From NCBI GenBank assembly GCA_025403435.1, contig CM046332.1, positions 9,355,903 to 9,419,902 on the forward strand: DNA of 64,000 nt, in the 5' to 3' direction. The notes beneath the pieces are model-generated. The model searched no databases, was not told where the DNA came from, and was given only the letters and a program-made list of their open reading frames with translations. Shown here in pieces: positions 46,609-57,390 of the stretch; position 1 is the first letter of the stretch; each line of letters starts with the position of its first letter. The position numbers and the translations under genes are program-made. Origin of the DNA: Artocarpus heterophyllus. Lineage: Eukaryota; Streptophyta; Magnoliopsida; Rosales; Moraceae.

Positions 46609-49243
46609 TGGTCAAATGTGGTCATTGATTATAGCCATAAGATTTAAATCATAGCACATATTATATCAGCCTAAATACTATGAGAGGATTTTTTACGCAG
46701 TATCATTATTTCTTCTTTTGTATAAGTATTATTTGATTGAAATTGTACGCTTAAGGTCAATGAACCTATCAATGAGGGGTGCCCCTTAGATTCTTTCCTT
46801 TTTATTAGGGTTATTTATCTTTTTATACCATGAATTTTAGATTTATTTAAATAATATACATTTGGTTTTTAATCTCATCAAATATATACCTTCAGATTAA
46901 ATTTAATATACAAATTTATACCTTTTTTCAATCAATCTTTAATTTTGACCCAAAAGATTGCTCAAAATACCCTCAAATTAAAAATAAAATAACTTTAAAA
47001 TCTTTTAAAAAAACATTATGCTAAGGTTTTTGCCTTCAAAAATGAATAGAATGCCATCAAAAATAGGTTTTTTTTATGTGTTTTTATTTTTGTTCTTTCT
47101 TTTTTTTTTGAATTTTTTATTTTTCTCTTTTACTTAAGGATAATTGATCATTTTAAAGGTCAAAATCAACTATTAACAAAAATAAAATATAAATTTATGT
47201 ATTAAATCAAATATGAAAGTATATATTTGATAAGGTCGAAAATAAAATGTATAATTTTTCGATTAACCTAAAACAGGAGGTATAAAAAATAAATGTCCCT
47301 TTTATTTTTTTTAGACATTTGACTTTACACCTCTATCATCTGACACATTTTGCATACTAATAGAGTGTTTGACATGGTGATTAAAACTATTTGTTAAAAT
47401 TATAACCACTGTAGCATATGAGAACTTTATACTGTAATAATTTTTTTATTTTTATTATAATATGATTTTTTCTAACTAAAAATTTGATTAAAAACAACTA
47501 ACGTAAAACAACCTGCAAGCATTATTCAACCTCGTCAATGTGTCTGATGTTCTAACCTTATTCATGCTCGTACCAAATGCACCAAAACTTCACCACGTGC
47601 AAGAACTCGGGTTGTGCTCGGGATCTTGTGTCAGTATTGTGTAAGATAAACCGGGACTTGTCAGTGGAACCTTCTGTGAATTTGTGTTTCTAGTGATTGT
47701 CAGCATTGAATGGGCAATATTGACAACAGACATGTAAAGGAGTTGTCATTGTTGTTTAAAAATAACGCCCAATATGAAAACCACGTTCTAACAACTTAAT
47801 AAAATGGGCAGTAACAAAGTCTCGACTCGCAAAGAATAAGGGGAAAAAAAAAAAAAACTATGCTAGGTCAGTTGCTACAAGCCTATTTAGTCGCCAGCCT
47901 CCTTGCTTGCCACGTAGCATGCCCACAGTATCCACAACCATGTGGATTCCTCAAGTTAAATATAAGCCATTGCTTTAAACTCAAATTTACATCTAATGGC
48001 ATCTTATGCAGGAGTAGCATTGTCAATTCTCTTTTCAAAAATAATACTCTCAATTTAAATCATTAAAAAAAGGATACGCCAATATAAATCAACATTTTTT
48101 ATTAATTAAATATTGATGTTCTTACCCGTACTAATTAATCTTCACTTTGGAAGGGAAGAATAAGCTCTTCCAAGCTTCTTTCGTTTTTCATGTGTTGTAT
48201 TTTTGTAATTGTCTGCAATGGAACAGTTGGGGTTGACGTTGAGCCTAGGAGAAATGTGGAGGGAGTGGCAAAACACGTAACTTTTTAGAGCAATGGCTTT
48301 CATAAAACCACATGAATCAGATTTTTTGTGAAAATTTGGGCCTTCTACACACTGTTGTCAGATGAATAACTAGCCCGTAACTAAAGCCTGGCGATCCAGA
48401 CCAATCTGAATGGTGTGAATTTAACTGAAGTTTTTATTCTTCAGAATTGGGGTAACGTACCATAGCAACCCCGTAAGAAGATTTCATGCTATGTTTGTAA
48501 TGATGAACTAAACTACACAAAATATGGATATCCTAAAATCAGCCTTGCAACTTAGAAAAAGTCGGCCCCTGAATTTCTAATTGCTGTATCTATATCGATT
48601 TTTTCTTCAAAAAAGAATTATACCCTATATCTCACTGTGTAAATATGCTAAAATATTAAATTTAAAACTCCGAAAAAAAAAAATCAACTAAAGTTATACA
48701 TAAATATATAATTTTTGGAACATTTAAACTTTCAAAGGTTAATTGATTTTGTTACATGCTGAGTTCGTCTGGAAGAGCGGAAAAAAGATGAAATAGATAA
48801 ATGAAGGTAAAAAGATAATTTAAGAAAAATTAAGAAAATCTGGTTTCATTCATGCCCTCTAAACAAGATTTTGGACTTCAGTCTCAAATTTAGAAGAAAG
48901 CATACTGATATCTATCTTTCCAAGCGAGTAATACATGCTTGCTTTTTTCCTTCAATATTTCCTTTCTTTGGATCAAAAACTTTGAATAACTTATGGGTAG
49001 TGAATCCATCCATCAGCAAATTCTGCACTAATTTTGCAATCTTTGATTCCAAAAGAAACTAAATTTTGAGATGTTATATGTACAAAATAACCTTTATGCT
49101 TTACTAAACCACGAACTCAACTGTTCCGCACCTTAAAAAACATAATATACAGATTACATTCAAATAAGGAGGTAAAAATAATAGGACTTGTAAAAATCTG
49201 CTCAAACTGCAATGTAGGCAGTCGAATCAAGTGTACACAATCA

Positions 49244-49301
49244 TCAAAATCCCATTTGAGTAAGGCTTCTCATTGCAGCAATGACCTCCATACTCTTCAA
49301 G
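49244..49301 (-). other. Possible terminal exon
   Basis: The minus strand shows a pyrimidine-rich tract ending TTTGCATTAG (exon from 49301) or CTTGAAG (exon from 49294). With the second acceptor it reads SMEVIAAMRSLTQMGF and then TGA at 49244-49246. It could be spliced to 50429-50503. Nothing known is recognised. Alternatives are a 3' UTR exon of the PPR transcript or chance. Confidence 0.2.
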
Positions 49302-50428
49302 CTAATGCAAAGACACAAAATACAAGTAGTTGCAATTTGTTGGCCATGTCATTACCATGCTATGAAAAGTCCGGGCTCAAGACCATAAAGATACAGTTTA
49401 TCTAGGATAAGATATCATGGCTTTTTGTGCTGCTCCATTAGTTATAAAATAAAAAATAAAAAAATGCTACGTAGTCCAATAAAGCTAAATCATTATTTGA
49501 ATTGGCAAACATTAAATGGATTACATTTAATTTTATGATCGTGTAGGATCCTATGTTGTTATACATGGTCATTTATGAATAGGAAACATCTTTTTTTTTT
49601 TTTAAGAAAAAATTACAAAATAGATGGGCAATAGATTTACCTGTGGTTATTTGGTAGGAGGGATTTGAGGAGGTAATGAAGTGGTTAAGGAATTCACCAT
49701 CTTCCAGAACTAGAACTCTTATTTTGATCCTCCCAAAGCTGGAAGGGTTGGAGGAGGGAATCCCTACCAAACACAAAAAGAAAGATTCCCATTCCTGCTT
49801 CCTTTGTTACAAACTCATTAGGTAGAACTCGCCCTAGAAAACCAGATTGCAAGGGGAGAGAATCCAAAGGCTTCTAAATCCACTAGTTATTTTATAATCA
49901 TTACGTGTGGAACTTTTTGGTATCTAAGTGTGCCACCTATTTTTTTCCCACTTGCAAACACAACCAAAACAATGACGAGGGTAACTAAAGGTGCTCAAGG
50001 CAACGAAAGGCCCACAACCTAATAGGCAAACATGCAGCAGGAATTGCCAAACAAGATCCATAACAGTTATAAAACTTGATGCCTTTAGTGCTTCAAAATG
50101 AAGATACAAGGAGAATAGATGTCATTTACTTTAGAGATTTCCCACTATAATTTTTTTTTTATAAGGAAATAGTAGTCATCAAAGAAAAAAATTGCCATAG
50201 TTTCTAACGGCAAAGAGGACTCTTTAAAGATCGAAGAAGAAATCAAATGGTGGAAACAAAGATAACCAACTAGCAGTTGAATCCTGCATGAACTCTAAGG
50301 AAACAGTTCGGCAAAAGAAAAAAGAAAAAGAAAAAGAGTGCATTCTGCAGCCATAGTTTCAAAAGGATTGATAAAAATTCCAGTTGAGCCTAGATTCAAT
50401 TTCAATCCAATATGAGCTGGTGAAATAC

Positions 50429-50503
50429 CTGAGGGGCAAAGGCTTCAAGATTTACTGATATCCTTCCAACCACAACAAACAAACGCTCAAAACCTGTGGT
50501 TTT
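50429..50503 (-). other. Possible internal exon, 75 nt
   Basis: Minus strand: acceptor ATATGTGCAG, then 75 nt open in only one frame (KTTGFERLFVVVGRISVNL and six further residues), then donor CTCAG/GTATTTC. Good splice signals and protein-like composition, but no homologue recognised and no linked upstream coding exon found. Confidence 0.25.
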
Positions 50504-51114
50504 CTGCACATATTTACTGAACAACAAACTCAAACTGCAGAACACAAGGAAGAAAATGTAAGACAATTGCTGATGAACTGTTCCAATTATCATACAGAAA
50601 AGTTTCCAGCCAAGGCCTAAATATTTATTTATTTTTTTTAATACCATTAACTCAGGCAATCATGGTGACATTATCTCAATAACCAGGACAGGAAACATAA
50701 AATTTATGATCATCAATATTTCAAAAAAAAAAAAAACTCATTCACTTGAAATAATCTCGAAGAAAAGGATTTTCGAATGCAAGAGGACAGAATTTTAATG
50801 AAATGCTCAAGCCAACTACGATGAGCATCATGTATGTGAAATTTTCCGATACAATGCACGTTGTAAGAGAAAAGTAAAACAAAAGAACATGACATTTCTG
50901 ACAGAGTTGGGACAAACGTTGTTATGTTATGGGCCAATATTCACCATAATACGGTACACAAAATAATTGTTCATCTTTACAGATTACAGCAAACTTTTTT
51001 ACGAAATAAATGATAACATGCCTGAAGGAGGAAGAGAAGTGCAATCCACACTAAAGGGAGACGAGTTCCAACTTTGACTATAACAACCAGAGATTTTAAG
51101 TTTAATTATTAATC

Positions 51115-54100
51115 TCACTCCAACTTTGGAAGTAACTCCTTTGCTAAATGGCTAGCCTTTTGCGCCTCCCCTAGTGAACAAAGTGAAGCAATAACTGAAT
51201 AGTAATTTTCAAAATTCTGAAACTGAGATCTTCTCCCTGAATGGTCAAGATCTTTTACTATCATCTTTCCCTTCATGCCAAATGATCTAAGCAGCACATC
51301 ACTTCTTTGGGGAAAGGTTAACCACTCTGAGATGATAGAACCAAATGCTTCCCTGTCATGAGGCTTTGTTACCGTGAGTGATCTGTTTAAATTTGGACTA
51401 GAAATCCGAGGCGGAAAAAATATGGATGCAACCTCATTGAGCACAGTAACTGCTTCTTTGATATTTCCTTGCTCACATAGGCAAATGAGCAAACTTTCTA
51501 TTGACTCAGCTTCTTCCTCAGAATCAACTTTGTTCATCAGCTCTATAACAGATTCAGATTGCAGCATTTCTCTTATGACACTCCTGGTTTCTTCCATTCT
51601 TCCTTTGGCGAATAGACCTCTTATCAAATACATGAAACCCAAGAAATCAGGTGAGACACCATTCCTCTTGAACTCAGAAAAATATTCAAGAGCCCCTTCC
51701 ATATCACCTTTATGGCAGCAACCATTTATTAGAGCGCTAACAGTGAATTCATCCGGCAAAAGGCCTTTTACCTGTAAATCATGGACCAGCTTCAAAGCTT
51801 CATCGATTTGACCAGTTCTTGAGTAACCATCAATGAGTGAGTTATACACACGAACATCGGGTTTGTAACCCATGAAGAGCATCCTCTTGTACAGCTGATA
51901 GGCATCAAGCAGAAATCCCTCTCTACATAAAGCACCAACTAATATAGCATATGTAACTTCAGATGGAACCAAATCAACTTTCTCTAAGGAATCAAATAGC
52001 CGAAATGCTTCAACTAGGCAGCCCTGCTGACATAAAGCACTTATAACTGTATTATGACAGACAATGTTTAAAGCAATCCCCTTTCGTTTAGCGAAACTAA
52101 AGAGATCCAATGCCTCACTGATATATCCTTCCCCGCAAAGGCCATGAACCACATATGTATAATCATATACATCCATTACAGGTAGATTATGATCAGCCTC
52201 CACAAGAAGTTTATATGCTTCTAAAACTCTTCCATCTTTAACAAGCTCCTTGAACACAGTTTGAGGCAAAGTGACCATAGCAAAATTACCCTTCATTTTT
52301 TCTAAAAATAGTGCAATGTTGACATCTTTCAAACACAGGTAAAAAGCTAGAATTTTGCCTACCGTAGGTTCCGCCAGGCCATATTCTTTTATAAAACTAT
52401 TTAAAAGAACCAAACTTAACCACTTATTTCCACTAGTAACTAGCCCTTTTATAATTAAATCGTAAGACTTGCTTGTCAAAGTTGATCCTTTCATCCGCAT
52501 CACCATTAACACTTCAAGTGCAGCATTAGGATGGCGCCTCTTGCACAAAAAACTGATGGCCTTATTGCATAAAATATCATACACCGCAGGACTTGTATTA
52601 TCCAATGTCAGAAGTAAATTTGGAACCCCTCCTGCACCTTTCTCTGCAATAACCGATTTGATTAACATCATATAAACACCTACATCCAAAGGCAAACCTT
52701 TCTCATTGAGTTCAACAAACACATCAATGGCCATATCTGCCATGCCTGAATTGCAAAGCCCGCTGATAAGACAATTGTAGCAGGCCACTGCAGAAATTGT
52801 TGTGCTCCTAAATTCATTAAATATCTCGATTGCCTCATCAATTCTACCACATTTACAGTACCCATGAATCATAGTACAATATGTAACAGAATCTGCGGAG
52901 AAATTCTTTTCAGGCATTCCTTTGTAAAGCATATAAGCATCTTCAAAAGCCCCCACCATAAACAATGCTTTGATAAGTATGTTGCACATAACAACATCCA
53001 TATGGATGCCAGATTCTTCCAATCTCTTCTTTGTTTCCAAAATTCCTGTGATATTTTCTTCCTTAATATACCCATGTAATAACGTACTGTAAGTAATGGT
53101 ATCTCCAATTACACCCTTGGAAACCTCCTCCGCCTCGGCGGTCCTTCCAAACTTGCACAATCCATTGATCACCATATTGTATGTGACAATGCTTGGGCTA
53201 ATCCCTCTCTTCTCCATTTTGCTGAGAAGGTCAAAAACGCGATCAAAATCGCCCTTCCTGCAGCAACCGTCAATCAAAGTTGCATACATAAATTCGTCAG
53301 TTTCAATCCCTAAATTCTCAACCATCTTGAGAAGAGCAAACGCCCCCTCCAATTTCCCTTTCTTACAGAATCCCAACATGATGGCGGTAAACGTAACCAA
53401 ATTAGGCTCCAGTCCACCATTCCTCATCTTCTCCAAAAACCCAACTGCCTTCTCAACATCTCCTAGTTTCGAGAACCCATCAATCAGCTGACTATAACTA
53501 ACAATGTCAGGACTTATTCCTTTCTCCACCATAAGTTTGTTCTTCTGAAGCACCTCAGTCAATAAACCTTCTGAAATGTACCCACAAATCCAACTAGTAA
53601 AGAAGACAACATCACATTCCACTCCTTCCTTCTCCATCCTAAAAACCAAGTGATGAACCTCATTAACTCTACCCAACTTACAAAGAGCACCAACAAGTGC
53701 AGTGTAAGTCACTACATTGGGCTTCAAAACCCCAGAACTCATGGCATTTTCGAAAAATCGGACCGCAAATTCTGGCTTCCCAATTCGACAAAAACCGGCA
53801 AAAACCGAACTACAAACAAAGTTGTCAAATGGGTATTTAGCCTCAGTCATCAATTCCAAGACTTCAATAGCCCTACTCATATTACCCTGACAGCTAAACC
53901 CATGAATTAATGAACATAACGTGAAAGAAGAAGGAAATATAATACCTCGGCTTTTCAAACACTCTTGTAGTACAAAGAATGCCTTGTCTGGGTCCTCCAT
54001 ATTGATACAAAGGCCACGGATTAGAGCGTCCCACAAGCGAGTTCTCCAAAAATCAGAACTTTTCATCATGTGGGTCTTCATAAATTGCTCTGCTTCCTTG

Positions 54101-54315
54101 TATTTTTGCAATTTTAAGAGAGCCCATGTGAAAATTGAGTGTGTTTTGGAGTTGCCCATGATTCCGTTTGAGATTGCCTGAGGGAAAAAGTGGATGATTA
54201 GCTTGAACCTGCGTTCTTGGGAGAGAAAGATGAGGAATTGGTTGAGGGATTTGAGGCTCGGAGTGAAGCCTCTTTTAAGCAAAGTTTGAAGAGGTGGGGT
54301 TTTCGAGGATAACAT
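51115..54315 (-). CDS. Pentatricopeptide repeat protein, P class (At5g57250-like), 1066 aa
   Basis: A single intronless frame, ATG complement at 54313-54315 and TGA at 51115-51117. Residues about 100-940 are tandem 35-residue PPR motifs (for example VVTYTALVGALCKLGRVNEV near 200, IVSYSQLIDGFSKLGDVEKA, SIVTYNMVINGLCKFGRTAE, EVTYAILVGALCREGFLLDA). No E, E+ or DYW extension is visible, so it is P class: an RNA-binding organelle protein expected to stabilise, process or help translate a specific mitochondrial or plastid transcript. The N-terminus (MLSSKTPPLQTLLKRG) is basic and low in acidic residues, fitting a mitochondrial presequence. Overall it resembles Arabidopsis At5g57250, with a somewhat longer C-terminal tail. 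The frame is unbroken, so the gene is probably functional. Its RNA target cannot be told from sequence here. Confidence 0.93.
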   Translation of the reverse strand: MLSSKTPPLQTLLKRGFTPSLKSLNQFLIFLSQERRFKLIIHFFPQAISNGIMGNSKTHSIFTWALLKLQKYKEAEQFMKTHMMKSSDFWRTRLWDALIRGLCINMEDPDKAFFVLQECLKSRGIIFPSSFTLCSLIHGFSCQGNMSRAIEVLELMTEAKYPFDNFVCSSVFAGFCRIGKPEFAVRFFENAMSSGVLKPNVVTYTALVGALCKLGRVNEVHHLVFRMEKEGVECDVVFFTSWICGYISEGLLTEVLQKNKLMVEKGISPDIVSYSQLIDGFSKLGDVEKAVGFLEKMRNGGLEPNLVTFTAIMLGFCKKGKLEGAFALLKMVENLGIETDEFMYATLIDGCCRKGDFDRVFDLLSKMEKRGISPSIVTYNMVINGLCKFGRTAEAEEVSKGVIGDTITYSTLLHGYIKEENITGILETKKRLEESGIHMDVVMCNILIKALFMVGAFEDAYMLYKGMPEKNFSADSVTYCTMIHGYCKCGRIDEAIEIFNEFRSTTISAVACYNCLISGLCNSGMADMAIDVFVELNEKGLPLDVGVYMMLIKSVIAEKGAGGVPNLLLTLDNTSPAVYDILCNKAISFLCKRRHPNAALEVLMVMRMKGSTLTSKSYDLIIKGLVTSGNKWLSLVLLNSFIKEYGLAEPTVGKILAFYLCLKDVNIALFLEKMKGNFAMVTLPQTVFKELVKDGRVLEAYKLLVEADHNLPVMDVYDYTYVVHGLCGEGYISEALDLFSFAKRKGIALNIVCHNTVISALCQQGCLVEAFRLFDSLEKVDLVPSEVTYAILVGALCREGFLLDAYQLYKRMLFMGYKPDVRVYNSLIDGYSRTGQIDEALKLVHDLQVKGLLPDEFTVSALINGCCHKGDMEGALEYFSEFKRNGVSPDFLGFMYLIRGLFAKGRMEETRSVIREMLQSESVIELMNKVDSEEEAESIESLLICLCEQGNIKEAVTVLNEVASIFFPPRISSPNLNRSLTVTKPHDREAFGSIISEWLTFPQRSDVLLRSFGMKGKMIVKDLDHSGRRSQFQNFENYYSVIASLCSLGEAQKASHLAKELLPKLE

Positions 54316-54788
54316 GACGATGAAGATGACGAATAGTCTTTATTATAATGCCGTAATCTTCAAAAATGGATGGGAATTGTCAACTCATATTTGGATTAGT
54401 GTTACCCCGAGCATCTAAAAACAAAATACATATCAGCATACATAAGCAAATGCTATATTAACAAATTGAAGTGAACTACATTAGCATTAAAATGAACATA
54501 TATATAAAACAAAGAATGAAAGAAAGAATGATCATAATGCACAATTACTACATACCTATATTCAACCTCAACATCACAGCTACTAAATTAAATCTGTTAA
54601 ATTTTCTTTTCCTGAGAATTTCAGAAGTACTTACTACATGCAGTGTTTAAAACTTATCATAGTTATTATTTCTTCTTTCTGAAAAACTGCATTATAGCCG
54701 ATAAATATTTTCATTGGATATTCTTCCTCCAATATTAAAAAGTATTCAAAACCAGTCTCAACAGGGATACTCACCTAGGAGCATCCCA

Positions 54789-54869
54789 CTATAGACATGG
54801 TAGGAAGCTAATCAAGAGTTCCAGAATTAGCTTTAAGACTAAGACAATAGTCGTCCAAATAAGACTCCA
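54789..54869 (-). other. Possible second exon of a mini-gene
   Basis: Acceptor TATTGTTTTCAG gives an exon from 54869 reading WSLIWTTIVLVLKLILELLI and six further residues before TAG 54789-54791, a membrane-segment-like tail. A neighbouring acceptor (exon from 54864) would instead read SYLDDYCLSLKANSGTLD with a stop at 54808-54810. Either joins in phase 0 to 55386-55451. Confidence 0.2.
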
Positions 54870-55385
54870 CTGAAAACAATACCTCCTAACCATGGAAGAA
54901 AATGTTCAATGCCAGAATACACTTAACAGTACATTAACCTCACAGAATCTTTCTCATGGGAAATTGATCAAAAAGTAATAAGGCATTTTGATAATTCTTC
55001 ACCCTTTTTACTTTTCTTTCTTCTTTCTTTTTTTTTCCGTTTATAGTCCTAGTACAGTATAATCGAAAATCAAAAGAAACCCAATACTCTATCAAACATT
55101 CTAGCCTATCTGAAATCTCCAAAAAAAAAAAGGGGGGAAGAAAGAAAGAAAGAAAAACTCAATAAACTTGAAAAATAAAACACCCTTTTCGTTCAATCCT
55201 TAATCTTAACAAAGTACTAACGATATCCAAAACAAAGATATCCATAAAGCAAAAATTTTCAAAATTTCAAACGCTCATTTCCCTAGTTTATCTCATAGTA
55301 ATCAACCAAAACATTAATAAAATGCTCAAAGTTTCAAAAGCGAACTAAAAGTAAAGATTGAAAAAAAAAAAAAAAAAACACTAAC

Positions 55386-55451
55386 TCGAAACTCGGCCTC
55401 CTCCTCCATAGGCGGCCCCGGTGGTCGGCGGAGAACGCTTTGATTCTCCAT
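55386..55451 (-). other. Possible first coding exon (22 codons)
   Basis: The minus-strand ATG at 55451 opens MENQSVLRRPPGPPMEEEAE in a locally GC-rich patch and ends TTTCGA/GTTAGT, a usable donor followed by a T-rich intron start. It could begin a small gene ending at 54789, or be a 5' exon with an upstream frame of the PPR transcript. No homologue recognised. Confidence 0.28.
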
Positions 55452-55562
55452 CGTCACCTCCTTATTCTCCACTGTGCGAATGTTCTCCTCACAAGCAGAC
55501 CAATTGTTGTCTGTTCCTCCACCGTACACCTTTTGTTGCTTTCCTTCTTTTTTTTTTTTTTT

Positions 55563-56224
55563 GGATTAATTACAAAAATTTCAACTTTATGTCAAGCCCA
55601 AAACATAATATTCTTTTCAAACTCCAAAACCTAACGTTAATCCTTACTTTAGTCTAAACCGTTAATAAAAGGTCCTTAGAATTTTAATAGTAAATTCATA
55701 AATAATTTTAAAATTAAGGACATTTTAATAATTTTAATTATAAAAACAACAAAAAAAATTAAAACTATAATAAAAATAATCTTTATTGATGATTAAAAAA
55801 ATCATTTTAAAATATACTATTATCTAGGTCTATTTTTTCGTTATATTGAAATTTTCTTTCATATTTATTGATTTTTAAAATTTTAAAATAGTTTTTGAGT
55901 GAAAAAATTAAAATTTTGAAGAAAATTTTGGTATATCAAAAAGGGATTTCAATGGTATAATGATTTTAATTGATTTTTTTATTTTTAATCATCAATAAAG
56001 TCTATTTTTTATCATAGTTTTAGTTTTTATGGTTATTTTTATAATAAAAAATACAAAAATACCTCTAACTTTATAATCATTTGTCAATTTGCCATTAAAA
56101 TTCTAAAAAAATGACCATTTTTGTTAACAGTTCATATTTCAAGAGGAACGGATGTTCCGTTTTTTAAGTTGAGGAACAAAAAGTTACAAAAGCTATAATT
56201 TAGTAGGATTTTTGTAATTAATCC
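55563..56224. mobile_element. Foldback MITE, about 662 bp
   Basis: Perfect 17-bp terminal inverted repeats GGATTAATTACAAAAAT (55563-55579) and its complement (56208-56224). The inverted similarity continues inward for a few hundred bp (for example the GTTAATAAAAGG..TTAGAATTTTAATAG arm against its complement at about 56085-56130), so the transcript would fold into a long hairpin. No coding capacity. T runs on both sides obscure the target duplication; a 13-bp direct repeat CTTTTGTTGCTTT lies outside at 55530-55542 and 56239-56251. Confidence 0.75.
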
Positions 56225-57005
56225 TTTTTTTAAGTTAACTTTTGTTGCTTTTTGGTTTTTTTTTTTTTTTTTTTGGGTGGAGAGGGGAATTAGGCCTAAT
56301 TTAGATACAAAATAGGATAAATTGCACAGACACCTCTTAACTTTTAAACAAAAATTACAAAGAGACCCCTACCCTAAGAGTTAACCATTAATTTTGTTAA
56401 AATACCAAAACTACCCCTCTGTCTATCAAAAAACATTTTAAACTATTTATGCGTGCTGAAATGACCTTTTTGACCTTATTTGACATTAAAAAAACAAGTA
56501 TAAATAATTTGAACATACTTCTAACTATAAATTATATTCTAATTGTAGAGAAAATATTTCGTTTGAAAATTTTAAATTTGTAAAAAGATATAATTATTCT
56601 CCATCCCCTAACATAGCATAAACATAGAAATATATCTAATATAAATTATTCTATAGTGTAAAGTCACAATATAAAGATGACAATTTAATGTCCAAAGTAA
56701 ATAAAATATTGTCATAGCAAAAAGAAAACATAAATTTAAGTAGTCCAAAAAAAGTTCACAAGTCATAATATATTAAAAATTGCATAGTCCAAATAAAAGT
56801 CTACAAGTCATAATATGCTAAAGGCTACATAGTCCAAATAAAAATCCAGAATTAACTAATTTGACACTATTCCAACAAAATTTACACTAACAATTTTCAC
56901 AATTAAAATAACTAGTTTCACAAATTAGTTAATTCAACAAAGTGAACTAATAAAATGAAAATTTACAAATCATACTAACTAATTCAACAAATTTCATAAA
57001 TAACA
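56225..57005. other. AT-rich spacer with a two-unit tandem repeat
   Basis: No gene seen. GGATAAATTGCACAGACACC (about 56312) looks like one end of another foldback element whose other end is not found. A unit of about 49 bp (CACAAGTCATAATAT..CATAGTCCAAATAAA) occurs twice at about 56745-56842. Confidence 0.45.
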
Positions 57006-57277
57006 TGTAACGCCCCGAAAATTTATTAAGAGTTATTAGTGTGTAAAATGGTGTAATAGTGTGCCAAATTGTGGTTTAACTTTAATCGAAGTGTTTTGTA
57101 ATAATTTTCTAATCAAATTAATTTTGAATCATTTTTAGTTTTTTTATTCGTATTTTGAATATTTAGAACAAAATAATTTGTCAAATGCCAAAAATGCCCC
57201 GTTTTGCAAAACCGTGGGTGGCACACGGTTTTCACAGAGTGAAACCACCCACTCTCCCCTCTTTATTTATTTCCCTC
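57006..57277 (+). repeat. Truncated LTR start, possibly Ty3/gypsy
   Basis: Begins TGTAACGCCCCGAAAATTTA, a start common in plant gypsy-type LTRs, and runs about 270 bp before the Copia-A end at 57278 interrupts it. No pol is visible to confirm the class. Confidence 0.35.
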
Positions 57278-57390
57278 TGTTGGAAAAATAGTACACAACG
57301 GAAATTTTTAAAATTTTATATCAGAGTATTTTCTAAAACATAAGTTTGACATACTATATGCATAATTAACAAGATCTTACTAACCTTTGT
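57278..57390 (-). repeat. Copia-A copy 3: terminal 113 bp of the 3' LTR
   Basis: TGTTGGAAAAATAG and following bases match the terminal part of a minus-oriented LTR down to ACTAACCTTT. The rest of this LTR is gone; at about 57391 a plus-oriented LTR fragment starts. Confidence 0.8.

Larger units (their letters stand above)
46609..51114. other. Intergenic stretch, no clear gene
   Basis: AT-rich DNA with homopolymer runs. Open frames at 47860-48066, 48871-49062 and 49573-49776 have no convincing homology or splice context. An inverted repeat TTTGGTAGGAGGGATT (about 49650) against AATCCCTACCAAA (about 49761) looks like a small MITE. The region 49240-51114 may contain 3' UTR or minus-strand exons (separate entries). 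Confidence 0.5.
54316..55562. other. Upstream region of the PPR gene
   Basis: Non-coding, AT-rich, with pyrimidine and A runs. It must contain the PPR promoter, but no TATA box can be assigned with confidence. Two candidate minus-strand exons lie within it (separate entries). A long T run near 55547-55562 borders the MITE. Confidence 0.4.

Noticed and set aside
47860..48066. 68-codon frame with a signal-peptide-like start
   Set aside because: No mature domain, no splice context, and an A-run immediately upstream; likely chance.
49573..49776. 67-codon minus-strand frame
   Set aside because: It overlaps an inverted repeat resembling a MITE and a T run; no protein-like conservation is recognisable.
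51374..51811. 145-codon plus-strand frame (also 52469, 53096, 53650 and 53921)
   Set aside because: Antisense shadows of the PPR coding sequence; the PPR frame is uninterrupted and matches a known family.
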